Below are positions 42,001 to 47,328 of a DNA stretch of 64,000 nucleotides, one piece after another. The DNA comes from Pantoea agglomerans NBRC 102470 (GTDB taxonomy: Bacteria > Pseudomonadota > Gammaproteobacteria > Enterobacterales > Enterobacteriaceae). The position numbers and the translations under genes were made by a program. The DNA lies in contig NZ_BCZA01000005.1 of assembly GCF_001598475.1 (NCBI RefSeq), forward strand, positions 62,001-126,000, given 5' to 3'. Below the pieces are notes generated by a model that made no database searches, was not told the origin of the DNA, and was given only the letters and a program-made list of their open reading frames with translations. Positions within the stretch are counted from its first letter, which is position 1, and every line of letters starts with the position of its first letter.

Positions 42001-42053
42001 GTGCCGTTTTCGCGCGAGATAATGTCTACACGGCCTTGCGTGAGTTCTGCCAT
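24048..42053 (-). CDS. Giant BapA-like type I secreted adhesin, about 55 Ig-like repeats
   Basis: A 6001-aa surface protein, probably a biofilm adhesin. Residues 1-130 form a BapA-type prefix domain (MAELTQGRVDIISRENGTLI), followed by a hydrophobic MGVITAGGLGVLGLAGLAVG and a glycine-rich linker (about 155-174) that may anchor it in the export channel. From residue 187 to about 5750 run about 55 Ig-like modules of roughly 100 aa, each opening like TLxxFAGDDxLSNxEK and carrying GSWSVxxP. The C-terminus has one RTX-like IDGGAGTDTLVL and a type I secretion end (ALTSDNTLGDVLVQQNLQVHVV region). There is no Sec signal. AGAGGT precedes ATG 42053. For comparison, Salmonella BapA is about 3800 aa and SiiE about 5500 aa. 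It ends in a strong terminator, so the secretion genes are transcribed separately. Confidence 0.93.
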   Translation of the reverse strand: MAELTQGRVDIISRENGTLISQSVSGSSQSINLTEPSVVRISGTRDMVTQYERQGNDLVLHMRDGKTVRYQKFFLDDADGQHSELVFDDGVNPPEHALFPQTAEGAELASTSVTPTYESLDSVEPLLLADNANTSMGVITAGGLGVLGLAGLAVGVGGGGGGGGGGNGGGNDGGTDPGTPVTPGTPAITLNAFAGDDVLDNAEKSSDQVLSGTTSNVEAGQIVTVTLGGQTYNATVGADGSWSVTIPAAALAGLAAGTTTIDVSVTNAAGTTTTGSLPITVAAADPGTPAAPSISLNPFAGDNLLDNSEKTTPQTLSGSTSNVEAGQQVSVTLGGQSYNATVGADGSWSVSIPAAALSALAAGSSTISVSVTSAAGTAASASLGIQVQAPDTTPGVPALTIAPFTGDDVLSNAEKTSDQILSGSTTNVEAGQIVTVTLGGQSYSGSVAGDGSWSITVPADALTALASGTTTVTATVANQAGTAASGSLTVNVEPPLTQPGTPVITIDQFAGDDILSNAEKSSDQVLSGTTTNVEAGQIVTITLGDQTYSAVVDAQGNWSVTLSPAALNALAAGSVAISAVVTSQAGIEASENRAISIDTPVVPGPPSVTLDDFAGDNVLSNGEKVTDQTLTGSTSNVEPGQLVTVTLGGQTYSGSVDSQGNWSVTLPSAALSALAAGETTLTVSVSNVAGDTVTGTLPITVEAPVTLPGEPTVTIGQFAGDDILSNDEKGTAQTLSGSTTNIEAGQTVTVTFGGQTYLGTVDGSGNWSVIVPAAALGNLPAGANTISVTVSNADGVSTTEIRDIAVETPVTEPGVPSLILNDFAGDNLLSNDEKAVDQLVSGSTSNVETGQIVTVTLGGQTYSASVQGDGSWSVAVPSAALNALAAGTTTLTVSVSNAAGDTVTSTQPVTVEAPVTQPGEATVTIDAFAGDDILSNSEKASDQLLSGTTTNIGEGQQVTVTLNGETFTATVGADGSWSVSIPASSLAALTAGSAALNVTVTDQSGTQITETRDFLVESSGTGPGTPTLTLNAFADDNILSNDEKLEAQAVSGSTTNVEAGQIVTVTLGGQSYSGTVGADGSWNIAIPADALGALAAGSASLVVTVSNAAGTTVSDTLPITVEPPVTEPGQPTITLDQFAVDDVLSNDEKTSDQLLSGSSTNVEAGQVVTVTLGDQTYSATVGADGSWSLSVPASALAALTAGNATIAATVTNQAGVTVSEDRVIAVEAPAEPGTPTVTIALFAGDDLLDNSEKALDQTLSGSTSNVEAGQTVTITLGGQNYTALVNADGSWSTQIPSAALSALAAGSTTIAVSVTTAAGASATDTRDINVAPAAGEPGVVSISEPVSLDGFLNQQELSSDLIISGSAVGVNPGQAVQLNFNGSNYSAVVNSNGFWSVTVPAGDLTTITDGVKLISVTTTDATGALLTDSAQLNVVAATLPQITLEESAITDGLLNRVEAGSDLLIGGSTGKAVPGQQVELELNGKTYSTTVNPDGSWSLALPAADLALLPQGANSLIITAIDEAGNRVDETLNFSVDTLPPNLIVAEVAGGDGILNSSEVAAGLPVSGSGALPGEVVSVSLNNVSYSATVDGQGNWTVDLPPAALQALSDGSSYTLVVTLTDASGNTTTQTQPLTVSTQPPVATVTAPGGDGVLTNNELTTPLQISGTGTPGDSVTVELNGKSYTAIVDENSNWSASVPVADLGTLTNQTYPVTVTVTDPAGNISTQNTELRVATAVPALTLNDLSDDGVINVSDAQQPLIVSGTGDEGDIIRVTLNNVAYSAVVAQGGSWSVTVPASDLANVPNGTQPVSVVATDADGNTTPASSSLIFATTPPLLEVSTPGSDGYINIAEHTQDLTLDGRGGAQGDTVTVSFNGETYTATVDTDGAWSVTVPAAIISQLGDATYPVDVVLSDAYGNSSTVPTSVTVLAATSPALTINPVTGDNQVDSAEQLTDILVTGNVTGVPAGQPVLLTINGQSYDGVVQANGSWSVSLPAGSLGGAGDKTFTVAITDVAGNPALPAEGQFSVVTSPVPSLSIAPISDDNALNALEAQSDLILSGGSANLPANSPISVTLVTGGTVYTTTTDETGAWTLTVPAADLATLPQGTTTVTVSSGDVQNSLPLLVATAPLADPQINTPFTDGILNTDEASAAQTLTGTVLPGQAVSVTLGGTSYPATVDANGEWSVTIPADRLQALAQGSNPITVTVSDEAGNSTSISEPLIVDTGVPALTVNPIATDGTINEAETATDLTLSGTVTPGSSVSLALNGQTYDAVVAADGSWTATVPAANLQQLPDGRYDLNVTVTTVSGNVATTPFPVTVDTTAPDFSIAAPAGDGVLNIAEQAAGFSFSGAGSEGDRVSVTLNGMTYTGTVDGDGNWALAVPPAALAGLTNGSSYPVVVTVTDAAGNSSSQNSALTVATTPPPLVVAPVSGDNALNVGELAEPLVVSGSGQNGDVVTVQLNDQLYSTTVGVNGQWTLQIAPEALAALPPGSNLVTVTETSANGNQSSQVVDLNVATASDVQPVLTIDSSTFAGDGIVTAAEQLQPITVRGSSTNVEPGQQVIISLNGIEYSGVVEASGNWSIILPAGALAELGEGTQTLNVSVINAVGNTASSTLDFSVDNTLPSIALAPVSDDNYLNAQELGGAVVVSGSTSGLPDGSIVTVLANGTTVSTTVTADGSWSLTLPAGTFTGTADGPQTIIATASDANGQPLATSDATLTVIASALPVATPGVAFDDGILNGEEAAAGGAITGNTGVTGDGQTVVVTLGGNNYSGTVDAAGNWQVAVPADVLSALPQGNSGYTVVVSDVAGNSSQADGNLVVDTLPPVLNFITPSDGIINAAESQQPLTLTGSSEANALIVASFNGTTLSTTADVNGVWSLDLPATVYTGLGNGSYPLTVTASDAAGNATTTSRELALKVEPGTLPTLTLDAFAGNNVVDGAERLTDQRLSGTTTNVEAGQLVTVTVDGTVYSAAVQASGAWSLIVPAGALAAINDGSASFTVAVSDVAGNTTTSNLTFDVNSNASGLAMDAISEDNYLNAQELGQALVVTGTSVNVTEGSTVTLLFNNISYTAQVSASGRWTVIVPAEALTALADGPYTLTVTATDSGGATLSSEAALSVLATLPAPQIVSAFGDGLLNSSEIATAQTLSGTTGITGDGQTVSVLLNGATYNGTVDGNGNWQISVPASALAGLPEDLLNYTVTVQDAAGNTGSSQGSVTVDLTPPTLTLNTVAGDNSINIAESTAPIVLSGNSNAEAGQQVTITLNNQTWTTTVDQNGEWNLTLPAGSLAGIPAGAYILTVTVSDAAGNPVTETREITVATASLAVSIDTPFGDGYLNLAEQGVGQTLTGSTGVAGNGQTVSVTLGGNDYSATVDAQGNWTLTLTADQVQTLGEGVTTLVVNASDAAGNSGSLTSAVTVDLTPPVLTVNAIGGDNIINSVEVLEAVAISGSASVADAGQTVTVSFQNVDYTTQVLSDGTWEVTLPASVVQGLADGSYTVAVSMTDAAGNPATVTQTLTRDADTLNLPTLTIGTISDDNFLNQAESLQDLSIGGTSNNLVEGQLVTVTLNNIQYSGTVAADGSWTVTVPAADLGNLPDGDQLLVVVSADTSGNPASASTSLVVLASEQVQPTLTMNVVAGDDVINATEATADVAVSGSSTLLAAGTLVTVSFNGTDYSTTLDADGNWTVNVPSAAFTSVAPGSTQIFTVTATDVAGNPATATQEVSFITTPPALTNITVDAGDTLNLAESLQDLTISGNTTGALPVTVTLNNVSYTTTADADGNWSLTIPTADLQQLADGPNAITVSVTDAAGNTTTDSTTSLEVAFNTLPALTLNTPFGDALISAADAEGALTLSGDSTNLPEGSVVNISVGGQNFSTTTDASGNWTLNLAPGALTGLADGLTQVVVSAADGAGNPAQVTAGVEILQSDPVSAAFDTTLFGDNIINISEAGSVQLVTGTSTVVPGQTLSVTVGDDNIPLSVTVDANGNWTASLPPEFIASLGTGEHTLTLTTTDRAGNSIETIKTFVAAITPIANPTLDTPFIDGRINAEEAASGGSLTGAVNINNAASVTVTVNGTVYSATLSADGSRWSLDLPPSVLQSLPDGNWPVSVTVTDANGNIGSTSGTVLVAVNALPDVTLNLPFGDGALNAAEAAGEQILSGTTGITGAGQTVTVLISGFNNGQPLAATVQTDGSWSLALSPAQLATFTSGTHTITVTATDIAGNSDATAQNVVTEVALPVPTFNPGAFGGDNLLNISEAAAGVTLTGTTGSVGANQAVSITVDVNGSLYSGTVASNGNWTVNIPANALSSLGDGAQSLTVNVVDAAGNSASAQLPFTADLSAPQPAVNPEFLGSYVNGGDVAAGVTLSGTTGEASANQTVQLTLGGTTYSATVDANGNWTVPLTTAELSLLPDATYPVTVTATDAAGNSTTINSSLVLDTTPPVLNVAAFTGDNALNYTESIQPQSLSGTAAGAEPGSVVSISLNDTLLGTAIVTANGNWSVTLTPEQMATFGPSTTLALAVTDLAGNTANGTVALTVDLTPPPGPLVTLGTVSGDNIISTQDVAGGVVVSGTSANLGAGGVVTVSIGDQEYATTLDASGNWSTAALPVSAFGNADGSVAITVNATDGTTPVITSGNVLIDLTPPALTLNPFTGDNQVNGNESATSQAISGTADLSEVGRTVVVTFNNQTYNAVVQSNGTWSTTVPASAMQALPDGSSPVITAQLADAAGNVTTTTQTVTVDTAAPLVLVDAFLGDNVINAADLVLSQVLTGSAQGAEGQTIGLYLGDAAPIATATVGADGRWSIDLAPDVLSSLTDGALVFGVRVNDGAGNQTDATLTVNKVVNSALTLVVDSVFGDGTLSALDTTVAQTISGVATSAGVGATVSVVLGGTTLSASVGQDGKWAIVVPPSVLGLLSDGNLALDVTLTDAAGNTRTVGETVTAIVDAVPVVGALTGLFGGDNLLNIAEAAAGQLVSGVIENAAVGSQVTVTFGSKSYSTTVQAGGVWSVNLPGSDLTSLLDGNLTLGVSVRDVAGNVASSSASIGIFTQTPSISLTSLFGDGVLNLADIATGQVISGVVNNVAQGSVVTLLVGNSQVTATVGAGGAFSATVTPDILGTLAQGNLTVGASVTDAAGNTASTSAGIRVDTLLPTITVNPLFGDGLLNVADSLVTQVIGGVIGGAEAGSRVVVSVGSQQLVTATDANGNFNVSLTPALLQGIADGNLTVGISVTDSAGNTNSTTAGALVGIHNLPKVTLSPLFGDGVLNLAESLVTQTISGTVSGLAAGSSVRLTIGNTIVDAQVNADGSFSTAVSPAILSTLLNGNFTVSAAVTDPVGNVSSTSAGVSLGLFQPTLSVNTVFGDGVLSAADLASNQTLSGTSSLSAGSTVSATLNGLTYTTKVVSGGNWSITVPKADLVAITDGSKTVTVTGTDAYGNVANSSGTLSVISQSTPVVAITSLFGDSALSAVDVKTAQTISGTASNAEGSVVRVTLGGQTYSTTVSSNGNWSLSVPAANLAAITDGLQTVTASVTNGAGSIGNTSASLGVVSHTTPTVSVNSFFGGDGYLNIAEANSTETIRGTSTNAAGGTVTVNVAGNILTTTIGANGAWSISVPSATLKGIADGSHPLTVTVADIGGNTATSTSSFTALSHNQPLVGVDPVLSIVGSLLAGLVVQGGSLNAAQGSKVSVTLLLSNGNNGPTLNTTTDALGRYAVNFSPSLLSVGGLLLSLGTLAKVTITDAAGNSYSTTNTLLLGAVLPVTLAANESVALFSVADDSATVASAETQHNSSTSSDESSAHVAVASTLITEADTVTPVGSSENAAANDAAVAAAPAEEAGYTIGGVVITLADGSTIEGATVTGSSGADIVTVSDLNFTHIDGGAGTDTLVLNGEHLSLDLTALGLKVEHIEVLDLGKTGTNSVKLDLNEALNITDKQSDDLLIKGADGSQVTLANSNGGIWEVTGERTVEGRVFEIYHNSALTSDNTLGDVLVQQNLQVHVV
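24785..38039 (-). repeat. About 44 diverged Ig-like modules
   Basis: The remaining adhesin modules open with varied forms such as SDDNYLNAQE, GDGVLNIAE and LFGDGVLNLAE instead of the EK motif. Those near the C-terminus form a subgroup with SLFGDGVL. The last module (LVGVDPVLSIVGSLLAGL) lacks the acidic opening. Confidence 0.8.
38040..41495 (-). repeat. Eleven tandem EK-type Ig modules (about 314 bp each)
   Basis: Within the adhesin, the eleven modules nearest the N-terminus share near-identical strings such as FAGDDxLSNxEK, SNVEAGQIVTVTLGGQTY and GADGSWSV. Their period is about 105 codons. They are far more alike than the later modules, which points to recent tandem duplication. Confidence 0.85.
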
Positions 42054-42790
42054 TTGTGACCTCTACTCCACCAGATTAGCTAATATACTGAATCCATAAA
42101 CATAAAATTATTTTATGCTTACAGTGTTCACACATAGTTTCATCTTCTGAAAATCAGAAGATGTCTTAACCTGGTGTATGTCGAAACGGCAAAGCCAAAG
42201 CTGGTCACACGCTCTAATCAGAGTGGCGAGTGACGGTGTTATTGTTAGTTTTACTTGTACAGACTCACGCAAAATGTAACGTTTCTGACAGATTAAGTTT
42301 TAGCGTAGCCGTGTTAAAAAACAATTTCAATGTACAGATTTAATTATGTTTTAATCTTCATTACATAAGCCTCACTTGAAAAAAGGTTTTCATAAAATCC
42401 GCTTTGCCTTTGTTTTTACATGTCAATTTATTGCTGACTGTTTCCGGAAATGATGCGGAGAGGTTAAAAAACCACCACTACCGGAACATCAGGGCTGAAA
42501 AAAAAATTTGTTCATTAAGCGATTCAGCCATCATTTATCAGTGGCCCTGTTCCGATTTTTCAGCAGCAAGTCGTTGAAAAACGACAGTGAAATTTGAGTT
42601 AAGTCATTCTGCGGGGCGGTGGTCATGCCAGGAAAGTTCTGGAAAAAATTCGCAGCGCGACAAAAGTCGGTAAACTCCCGGTTTTGTCATTTATGCCATG
42701 TTGCAATCCCCTTCCTGATAAGAGGCGCAACGACCACTGACTCACGGCCAGTGCTACACTTTTCCGCTTTACCATTGATGAATCTGACCT
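42054..42790. promoter_or_regulatory. Adhesin/MFS divergent control region with a 9-bp hairpin
   Basis: 737 bp, clearly more AT-rich than the flanking genes, with no gene that I can support. A perfect inverted repeat, CATCTTCTG at 42141-42149 and CAGAAGATG at 42155-42163 (5-nt loop), lies 88-110 bp upstream of the adhesin start. It may be an operator or a 5' UTR stem-loop. The AT-richness would suit H-NS silencing, which is an inference. Confidence 0.5.
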
Positions 42791-43945
42791 ATGACCGCAC
42801 TGGACGCTGCACAACAAAACAAACATCAGAGCCGCCTGAACTGGGGCACGCGCACCATCTTTTTGATCAATGGCTTAGGAATGTCAGCCTGGGCTCCGCT
42901 GGTGCCGTTTGCCCGCGATCGTCTGCAGCTCAGCGGCGCATCACTGGGCGCGTTACTGCTCTGTCTGGGTATTGGTTCGCTGACCGCGATGCCGGTGACC
43001 GGCACACTGGTGGCGCGGTTTGGCTGCCGTCGGGTGATGTGCTTCTCTACCCTGTTAGTGCTGATGATGATGCCGCTACTTGCCACGGCTGATTCTCATC
43101 TGGTTATGGCGGCTGCGCTGATGCTGTTTGGCGCCGGGCTGGGCATGCTGGATGTGGCGATGAATTATCAGGCGGTTCAGGTTGAGCAGGCGGCGGATAA
43201 ACCGATGATGTCCGGCTTCCATGGCTTCTTCAGTCTTGGCGGGATTCTGGGTGCGGGCACGGTCAGCCTGTTGCTGAGCCAGTCTTTTACACCCCTGGCC
43301 GCCACGCTGGTGGTGATGGCAGTGATGTTATTGCTGTTGCTGTGGCGACTGCCGGTCTTAATGAATGAACGCCTGCATCAGCCCGATCAACCCTGGCTGG
43401 TGATCCCACGCGGCTGGGTCGCGTTTCTTGGCCTGCTCTGCTTTATCCTGTTCCTGGCGGAAGGGGCCGTGCTGGACTGGGGCGCGCTGCTGCTGTTGCA
43501 GAACCCGGAGATGTCACCCGCCTGGGCCGGGCTGGGCTATGCGGTGTTTTCCGTAGCGATGACGCTGGGCCGTTTTAGCGGCGATAAGATCATCCAGCGT
43601 TTTGGTCGCTACCCGGTGATGCTGACCGGCGCGCTGACCGCCGCCGCGGGCATGAGTCTGGCCGTCTGGCTGCCGTGGCCGGAGATCGCCCTGCTGGCTT
43701 TCCTGCTGGTCGGCTTTGGTTTATCTAACACGGTGCCGATGTTGTTCAATGCTGCCGGGAATCAACAGGATATGCCTGCGAACCTGGCGATTTCTGCCAT
43801 GACAACGCTGGGATATGCGGGTATTCTCTCAGGTCCGGCTTTAATCGGATTCATTTCGCAATGGATCAGCCTCAGCGGCGCATTTTTAGCGATCGCCCTG
43901 TTGCTGTTAGCGGTAGCCGCCAGTGCGCGAAAAGTTGCGCAATAA
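42791..43945 (+). CDS. MFS transporter (YbjJ-like)
   Basis: A 384-aa major facilitator with about 12 membrane helices. It opens with LNWGTRTIFLINGLGMSAW, has the loop signature GTLVARFGCRRVM between helices 2 and 3, and GFHGFFSLGGILGAG, a segment shared with the YbjJ/FucP-like subgroup. The substrate is unknown. It ends 19 bp before rcsD on the same strand, so the two are probably cotranscribed. E. coli has no MFS gene at this place. The start at 42791 lacks a clear ribosome site, but it gives a normal N-terminus. Confidence 0.85.
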   Translation: MTALDAAQQNKHQSRLNWGTRTIFLINGLGMSAWAPLVPFARDRLQLSGASLGALLLCLGIGSLTAMPVTGTLVARFGCRRVMCFSTLLVLMMMPLLATADSHLVMAAALMLFGAGLGMLDVAMNYQAVQVEQAADKPMMSGFHGFFSLGGILGAGTVSLLLSQSFTPLAATLVVMAVMLLLLLWRLPVLMNERLHQPDQPWLVIPRGWVAFLGLLCFILFLAEGAVLDWGALLLLQNPEMSPAWAGLGYAVFSVAMTLGRFSGDKIIQRFGRYPVMLTGALTAAAGMSLAVWLPWPEIALLAFLLVGFGLSNTVPMLFNAAGNQQDMPANLAISAMTTLGYAGILSGPALIGFISQWISLSGAFLAIALLLLAVAASARKVAQ

Positions 43946-43964
43946 TTCAGGTACCTGACACGCT

Positions 43965-46622
43965 ATGTTGTATAAGTTTCCACTGACCTCCGGCAACGTC
44001 ACCCGCTTTTTTGTGGTTTTCAATCTGGTGCTCCTGCTGGCGCTGGGCTTTATGGTGCATAACTCGGTGAATGCCTGGCTGACCGGGAAGCGCTATGCCA
44101 TGGACGATCTGGCTCGTGACGTTCAGAAGCGCATTGATGCCTATCGCTTTGCCACCTGGCAGATCTATGAAAACCTCTCTACCAGTGCGGCAGGTGCAAC
44201 ACCCGGCAGTAACCTGCAGGAGACGCGACTGCGTCCTGACGTCTACTACCTGGAAAAAACCCGGCGTAAAACGGAAGCGCTGATTTTCGGTTCACATGAC
44301 AGCAGCACGCTGGATATGACCATGCGGATGTCGAACTATCTCGACACGCTGTGGGGCGCAGAAAATCCCACCTGGTCGATGTACTTTTTAAATGGTCAGG
44401 ACAATAGCCTGATTATGATCTCGACCCTGCCGCTGAAAGATATGGCGACGCGCTATAAAGAGAGCGCCATCAGTTCAATGGTTGATGGCCGTCGTGCTGA
44501 GATGTTGCAGCAGGCGAATGCGCTCGATGAGCGCGAGAGTTTCTCACCGCTGCGCCACCTCGCCTTCCAGAACGATCACTATTTCACGCTGCGTACCACC
44601 TTTAACCAGCCAGGCCATCTGGCCACGGTTGTCGCCTTTGATCTGCCGGTTAACGATATTGTTCCGCAGAACATGCCGCTGGAAAATTTCCAGCTGCGTC
44701 AGGACAGCTCAATGCCTGCCAGCAGCAGTGAACAGCAGGAGGTGGAAAATACCCGCATCTCACTGGTTAATCCCAATATCGAGATTACGGCCACCCTGCC
44801 CAGCACCTCGCTGCAGCTGGTTTATCAGGTGCCGATTGGCCGTCTGATTATCGACACCCTGCATAATCTGCTCTGGCCTCTGCTGATTAACCTGCTGCTG
44901 TTCCTGCTTTCACTGGCGGGTATCGTGCTGCTGCGCCAGCAGTCGCTGCGTCCCAGCGAGAACCAGAGCGCTGAACTCGATTCGCTGCGGGTATTGAATG
45001 AAGAGATTGTGGCCAGTCTGCCTGTCGGCCTGCTGGTGTATGACTTTGCCAGCAACCGCACCCTGCTGAGCAATAAGATTGCTGAACATCTTTTGCCTCA
45101 CCTCAATCTGCAGAAGATCATTAATATGTCCGACCAGCATCAGGGCGTGCTGCAGGCCACCATCAATAACGAAGTGTATGAGATTCGCCACGCCCGCAGC
45201 GTGCTGTCGCCGCATACCCAGCTGTTTATGATGCGTGACCAGGATCGCGAGCTGCTGGTGAATAAGAAGCTGCAAAAAGCGCAGCAGGTGCTGGATCGTA
45301 ACCATCAGATGCGACAGCAGCTACTGCACAATCTGGGCCATGCGCTGAATCAACCCCTGGAGAAGATGGTGACGCAGCTGGTACAGCTCAGCCAGCGTGA
45401 TGCCGATGAGACCGTGCTGGACCTGCTCGATGAGAGTCAGGGGCTGGCGCGACTGGTGGATGATATCGTGCTGCTGAACCGGCTTGAGGCGCACGACTGG
45501 TCACCCGATGCGACCGTCTTTAACCTGCAGGAACTGCTGGATGAGATCGCGCTGGAAAGCCTGCCGCTGATGCGCCGCAAAGGGCTGTCGCTGGTGGTGA
45601 ATAATCACCTGGCTAATGATGAGACGCGCTTTGGCGACCGTCGCGCCCTGCGTAAAGTGCTGACCACGCTGATGCACTACGCCCTGACCACCACCCGCTG
45701 GGGGAAAATCACCCTGGAAGTTAAGGCTGCGGACAAGCAGGCCGATAGATTGATTATCGAACTGGTGGATACCGGTGCGGGCCTGACGGTGGATGAACTG
45801 GCCAATGTCGACTTCCCGTTCCTGGGCGATACCAGTCAGGATCGCTACGGACAGGCTTCTGGCATGGCGTTCTTCCTCTGTAAGCAGCTCTGTAAGCAGA
45901 TGGGCGGCAGCCTGGATATCGTGGCAAAAGCGGATATCGGCACGCGCTACAACATGCAGTTGCCGCTGGTGCTGGAGCAGAAGCGCGAAGAAGAAGAGGA
46001 AAAAATTCTGGATGGCGTTACCGCGCTGGTGGAGATCACCGTGGAGGACGTGCATAAAATTGTTTGCCGCCATCTGGAAAACTGGGGAGCGCGTTGTCTG
46101 ACACCCGACGAGCGCATTTCCGGTCAGGATCACGATGTGCTGGTGACCGACGATCCATCAAAGCTTAGCGGCTGGGCACTGCTGCTGGCGGAAGATGAAC
46201 TGGGGCACCATGCACTGAACGACCAGCAGTATCGGGTCAATTTCAATCTCAGTAATGCGCTGCTGGATGCATTGCTGGCACTGATAGAGAAGCAACTGTC
46301 GCATGATGTGATGGATAACGACACGGAAGACGACGCGGCCACGCCATTGATGAGCGGCGGCTATTTCCAGCTGTTTACGGAGACAGTACCGGTTGATGTG
46401 AAGAGGCTGTATACTGAGTCGGCGGAAAAGGACTACGCCTCGCTTGCTCAGACAGCGCATCGCCTAAAGGGCGTGTTTGCCATGCTCAATCTGACTCCCG
46501 GCAAACAGCTTTGTGAAGAGTTAGAACACCACATTAAAGCGTGTGACGATTCAAACATTACAAATACCACCAGTGATATTGACGCTTACGTCAATCAACT
46601 GCTGCAGCAAGGTAACCAATAA
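43965..46622 (+). CDS. rcsD: RcsD phosphotransfer protein of the Rcs relay
   Basis: An 885-aa inner-membrane protein that passes phosphate from RcsC to RcsB. An N-terminal helix (about residues 14-33) and a second at about 300-322 (LLWPLLINLLLFLLSLAGIVLL) flank the periplasmic domain. A histidine-kinase-like region follows, degenerate around LLHNLGHALNQPLEKM, as is usual for RcsD. The C-terminal HPt domain has AHRLKGVFAML with the phosphorylated His. Length matches E. coli RcsD (890 aa). The stop is one base before the rcsB start. In E. coli rcsB also has a promoter within rcsD. Confidence 0.96.
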   Translation: MLYKFPLTSGNVTRFFVVFNLVLLLALGFMVHNSVNAWLTGKRYAMDDLARDVQKRIDAYRFATWQIYENLSTSAAGATPGSNLQETRLRPDVYYLEKTRRKTEALIFGSHDSSTLDMTMRMSNYLDTLWGAENPTWSMYFLNGQDNSLIMISTLPLKDMATRYKESAISSMVDGRRAEMLQQANALDERESFSPLRHLAFQNDHYFTLRTTFNQPGHLATVVAFDLPVNDIVPQNMPLENFQLRQDSSMPASSSEQQEVENTRISLVNPNIEITATLPSTSLQLVYQVPIGRLIIDTLHNLLWPLLINLLLFLLSLAGIVLLRQQSLRPSENQSAELDSLRVLNEEIVASLPVGLLVYDFASNRTLLSNKIAEHLLPHLNLQKIINMSDQHQGVLQATINNEVYEIRHARSVLSPHTQLFMMRDQDRELLVNKKLQKAQQVLDRNHQMRQQLLHNLGHALNQPLEKMVTQLVQLSQRDADETVLDLLDESQGLARLVDDIVLLNRLEAHDWSPDATVFNLQELLDEIALESLPLMRRKGLSLVVNNHLANDETRFGDRRALRKVLTTLMHYALTTTRWGKITLEVKAADKQADRLIIELVDTGAGLTVDELANVDFPFLGDTSQDRYGQASGMAFFLCKQLCKQMGGSLDIVAKADIGTRYNMQLPLVLEQKREEEEEKILDGVTALVEITVEDVHKIVCRHLENWGARCLTPDERISGQDHDVLVTDDPSKLSGWALLLAEDELGHHALNDQQYRVNFNLSNALLDALLALIEKQLSHDVMDNDTEDDAATPLMSGGYFQLFTETVPVDVKRLYTESAEKDYASLAQTAHRLKGVFAMLNLTPGKQLCEELEHHIKACDDSNITNTTSDIDAYVNQLLQQGNQ

Positions 46623-46623
46623 G

Positions 46624-47274
46624 ATGAATAACTTAAACGTAATTATTGCCGATGACCATCCAATTGTCCTTTTCGGTATCCGAAAATCTCTGGAACAAAT
46701 TGAATGGGTTAACGTTGTAGGTGAGTTCGAAGACTCAACAGCACTGATCAATAATCTGTCCAAGCTTGACGCCAACGTCCTGATCACCGACCTCTCTATG
46801 CCAGGTGAGAAGTATGGCGATGGTATTACGCTGATTAAATATATTAAACGCCACTACCCGGATCTCTCGATTATTGTTCTGACCATGAACAATAACCCGG
46901 CGATTCTGAGTTCAGTGCTTGATCTCGATATCGAAGGGATTGTACTGAAACAGGGCGCGCCAACCGATTTGCCAAAGGCACTGGCTGCACTGCAGAAAGG
47001 CAAGAAATATACGCCGGAAAGCGTTGCGAAACTGCTGGAGAAAATCAGCGCGGGTGGTTATGGCGACAAACGCCTGTCACCGAAAGAGAGCGAAGTGCTG
47101 CGTCTGTTTGCAGAAGGTTTCCTGGTCACCGAGATTGCCAAGAAGCTGAACCGCAGTATCAAAACCATCAGTAGCCAGAAGAAATCAGCGATGATGAAAC
47201 TGGGCGTGGATAACGATATCGCACTGCTGAACTACCTGTCGTCTGTCAGCCAGACTCAGGTCGAAAGAGACTAA
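46624..47274 (+). CDS. rcsB: RcsB response regulator
   Basis: A 216-aa regulator, the same length as E. coli RcsB and almost identical in memory comparison. The start is ATG 46624 (MNNLNVIIADDHPIVLF); the longer upstream frame overlaps rcsD and is not used. The receiver domain has the phospho-acceptor Asp in LITDLSMPGEKYGDG. The LuxR-type helix-turn-helix is LSPKESEVLRLFAEGF through SIKTISSQKKSAMMKLGV. It controls capsule, motility and envelope-stress genes, alone or with RcsA. It is convergent with rcsC, with a hairpin in between. Confidence 0.98.
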   Translation: MNNLNVIIADDHPIVLFGIRKSLEQIEWVNVVGEFEDSTALINNLSKLDANVLITDLSMPGEKYGDGITLIKYIKRHYPDLSIIVLTMNNNPAILSSVLDLDIEGIVLKQGAPTDLPKALAALQKGKKYTPESVAKLLEKISAGGYGDKRLSPKESEVLRLFAEGFLVTEIAKKLNRSIKTISSQKKSAMMKLGVDNDIALLNYLSSVSQTQVERD

Positions 47275-47284
47275 GTTACTTCCT

Positions 47285-47309
47285 GAGGCGGTGCAGCCTG
47301 CACCGCCTC
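47285..47309. terminator. Bidirectional hairpin between rcsB and rcsC
   Basis: GAGGCGGTGCA at 47285-47295 pairs with TGCACCGCCTC at 47299-47309 around a 3-nt loop. Eleven base pairs between convergent stops indicate a shared terminator, although T runs are weak on both sides. Confidence 0.7.
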
Positions 47310-47328
47310 GCCTCTGCCCTTTCCTGCC

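Noticed and set aside
24187..42099. Many long open frames antisense to the giant adhesin, such as 32607-33998 and 38217-38579 on the plus strand
   Set aside because: They lie inside a repetitive GC-rich gene and repeat with its modules. They have no start signals and no recognisable domains.
42619..43092. A plus-strand frame overlapping the MFS start
   Set aside because: It is a different phase of the MFS gene, which has clear membrane helices and family motifs.
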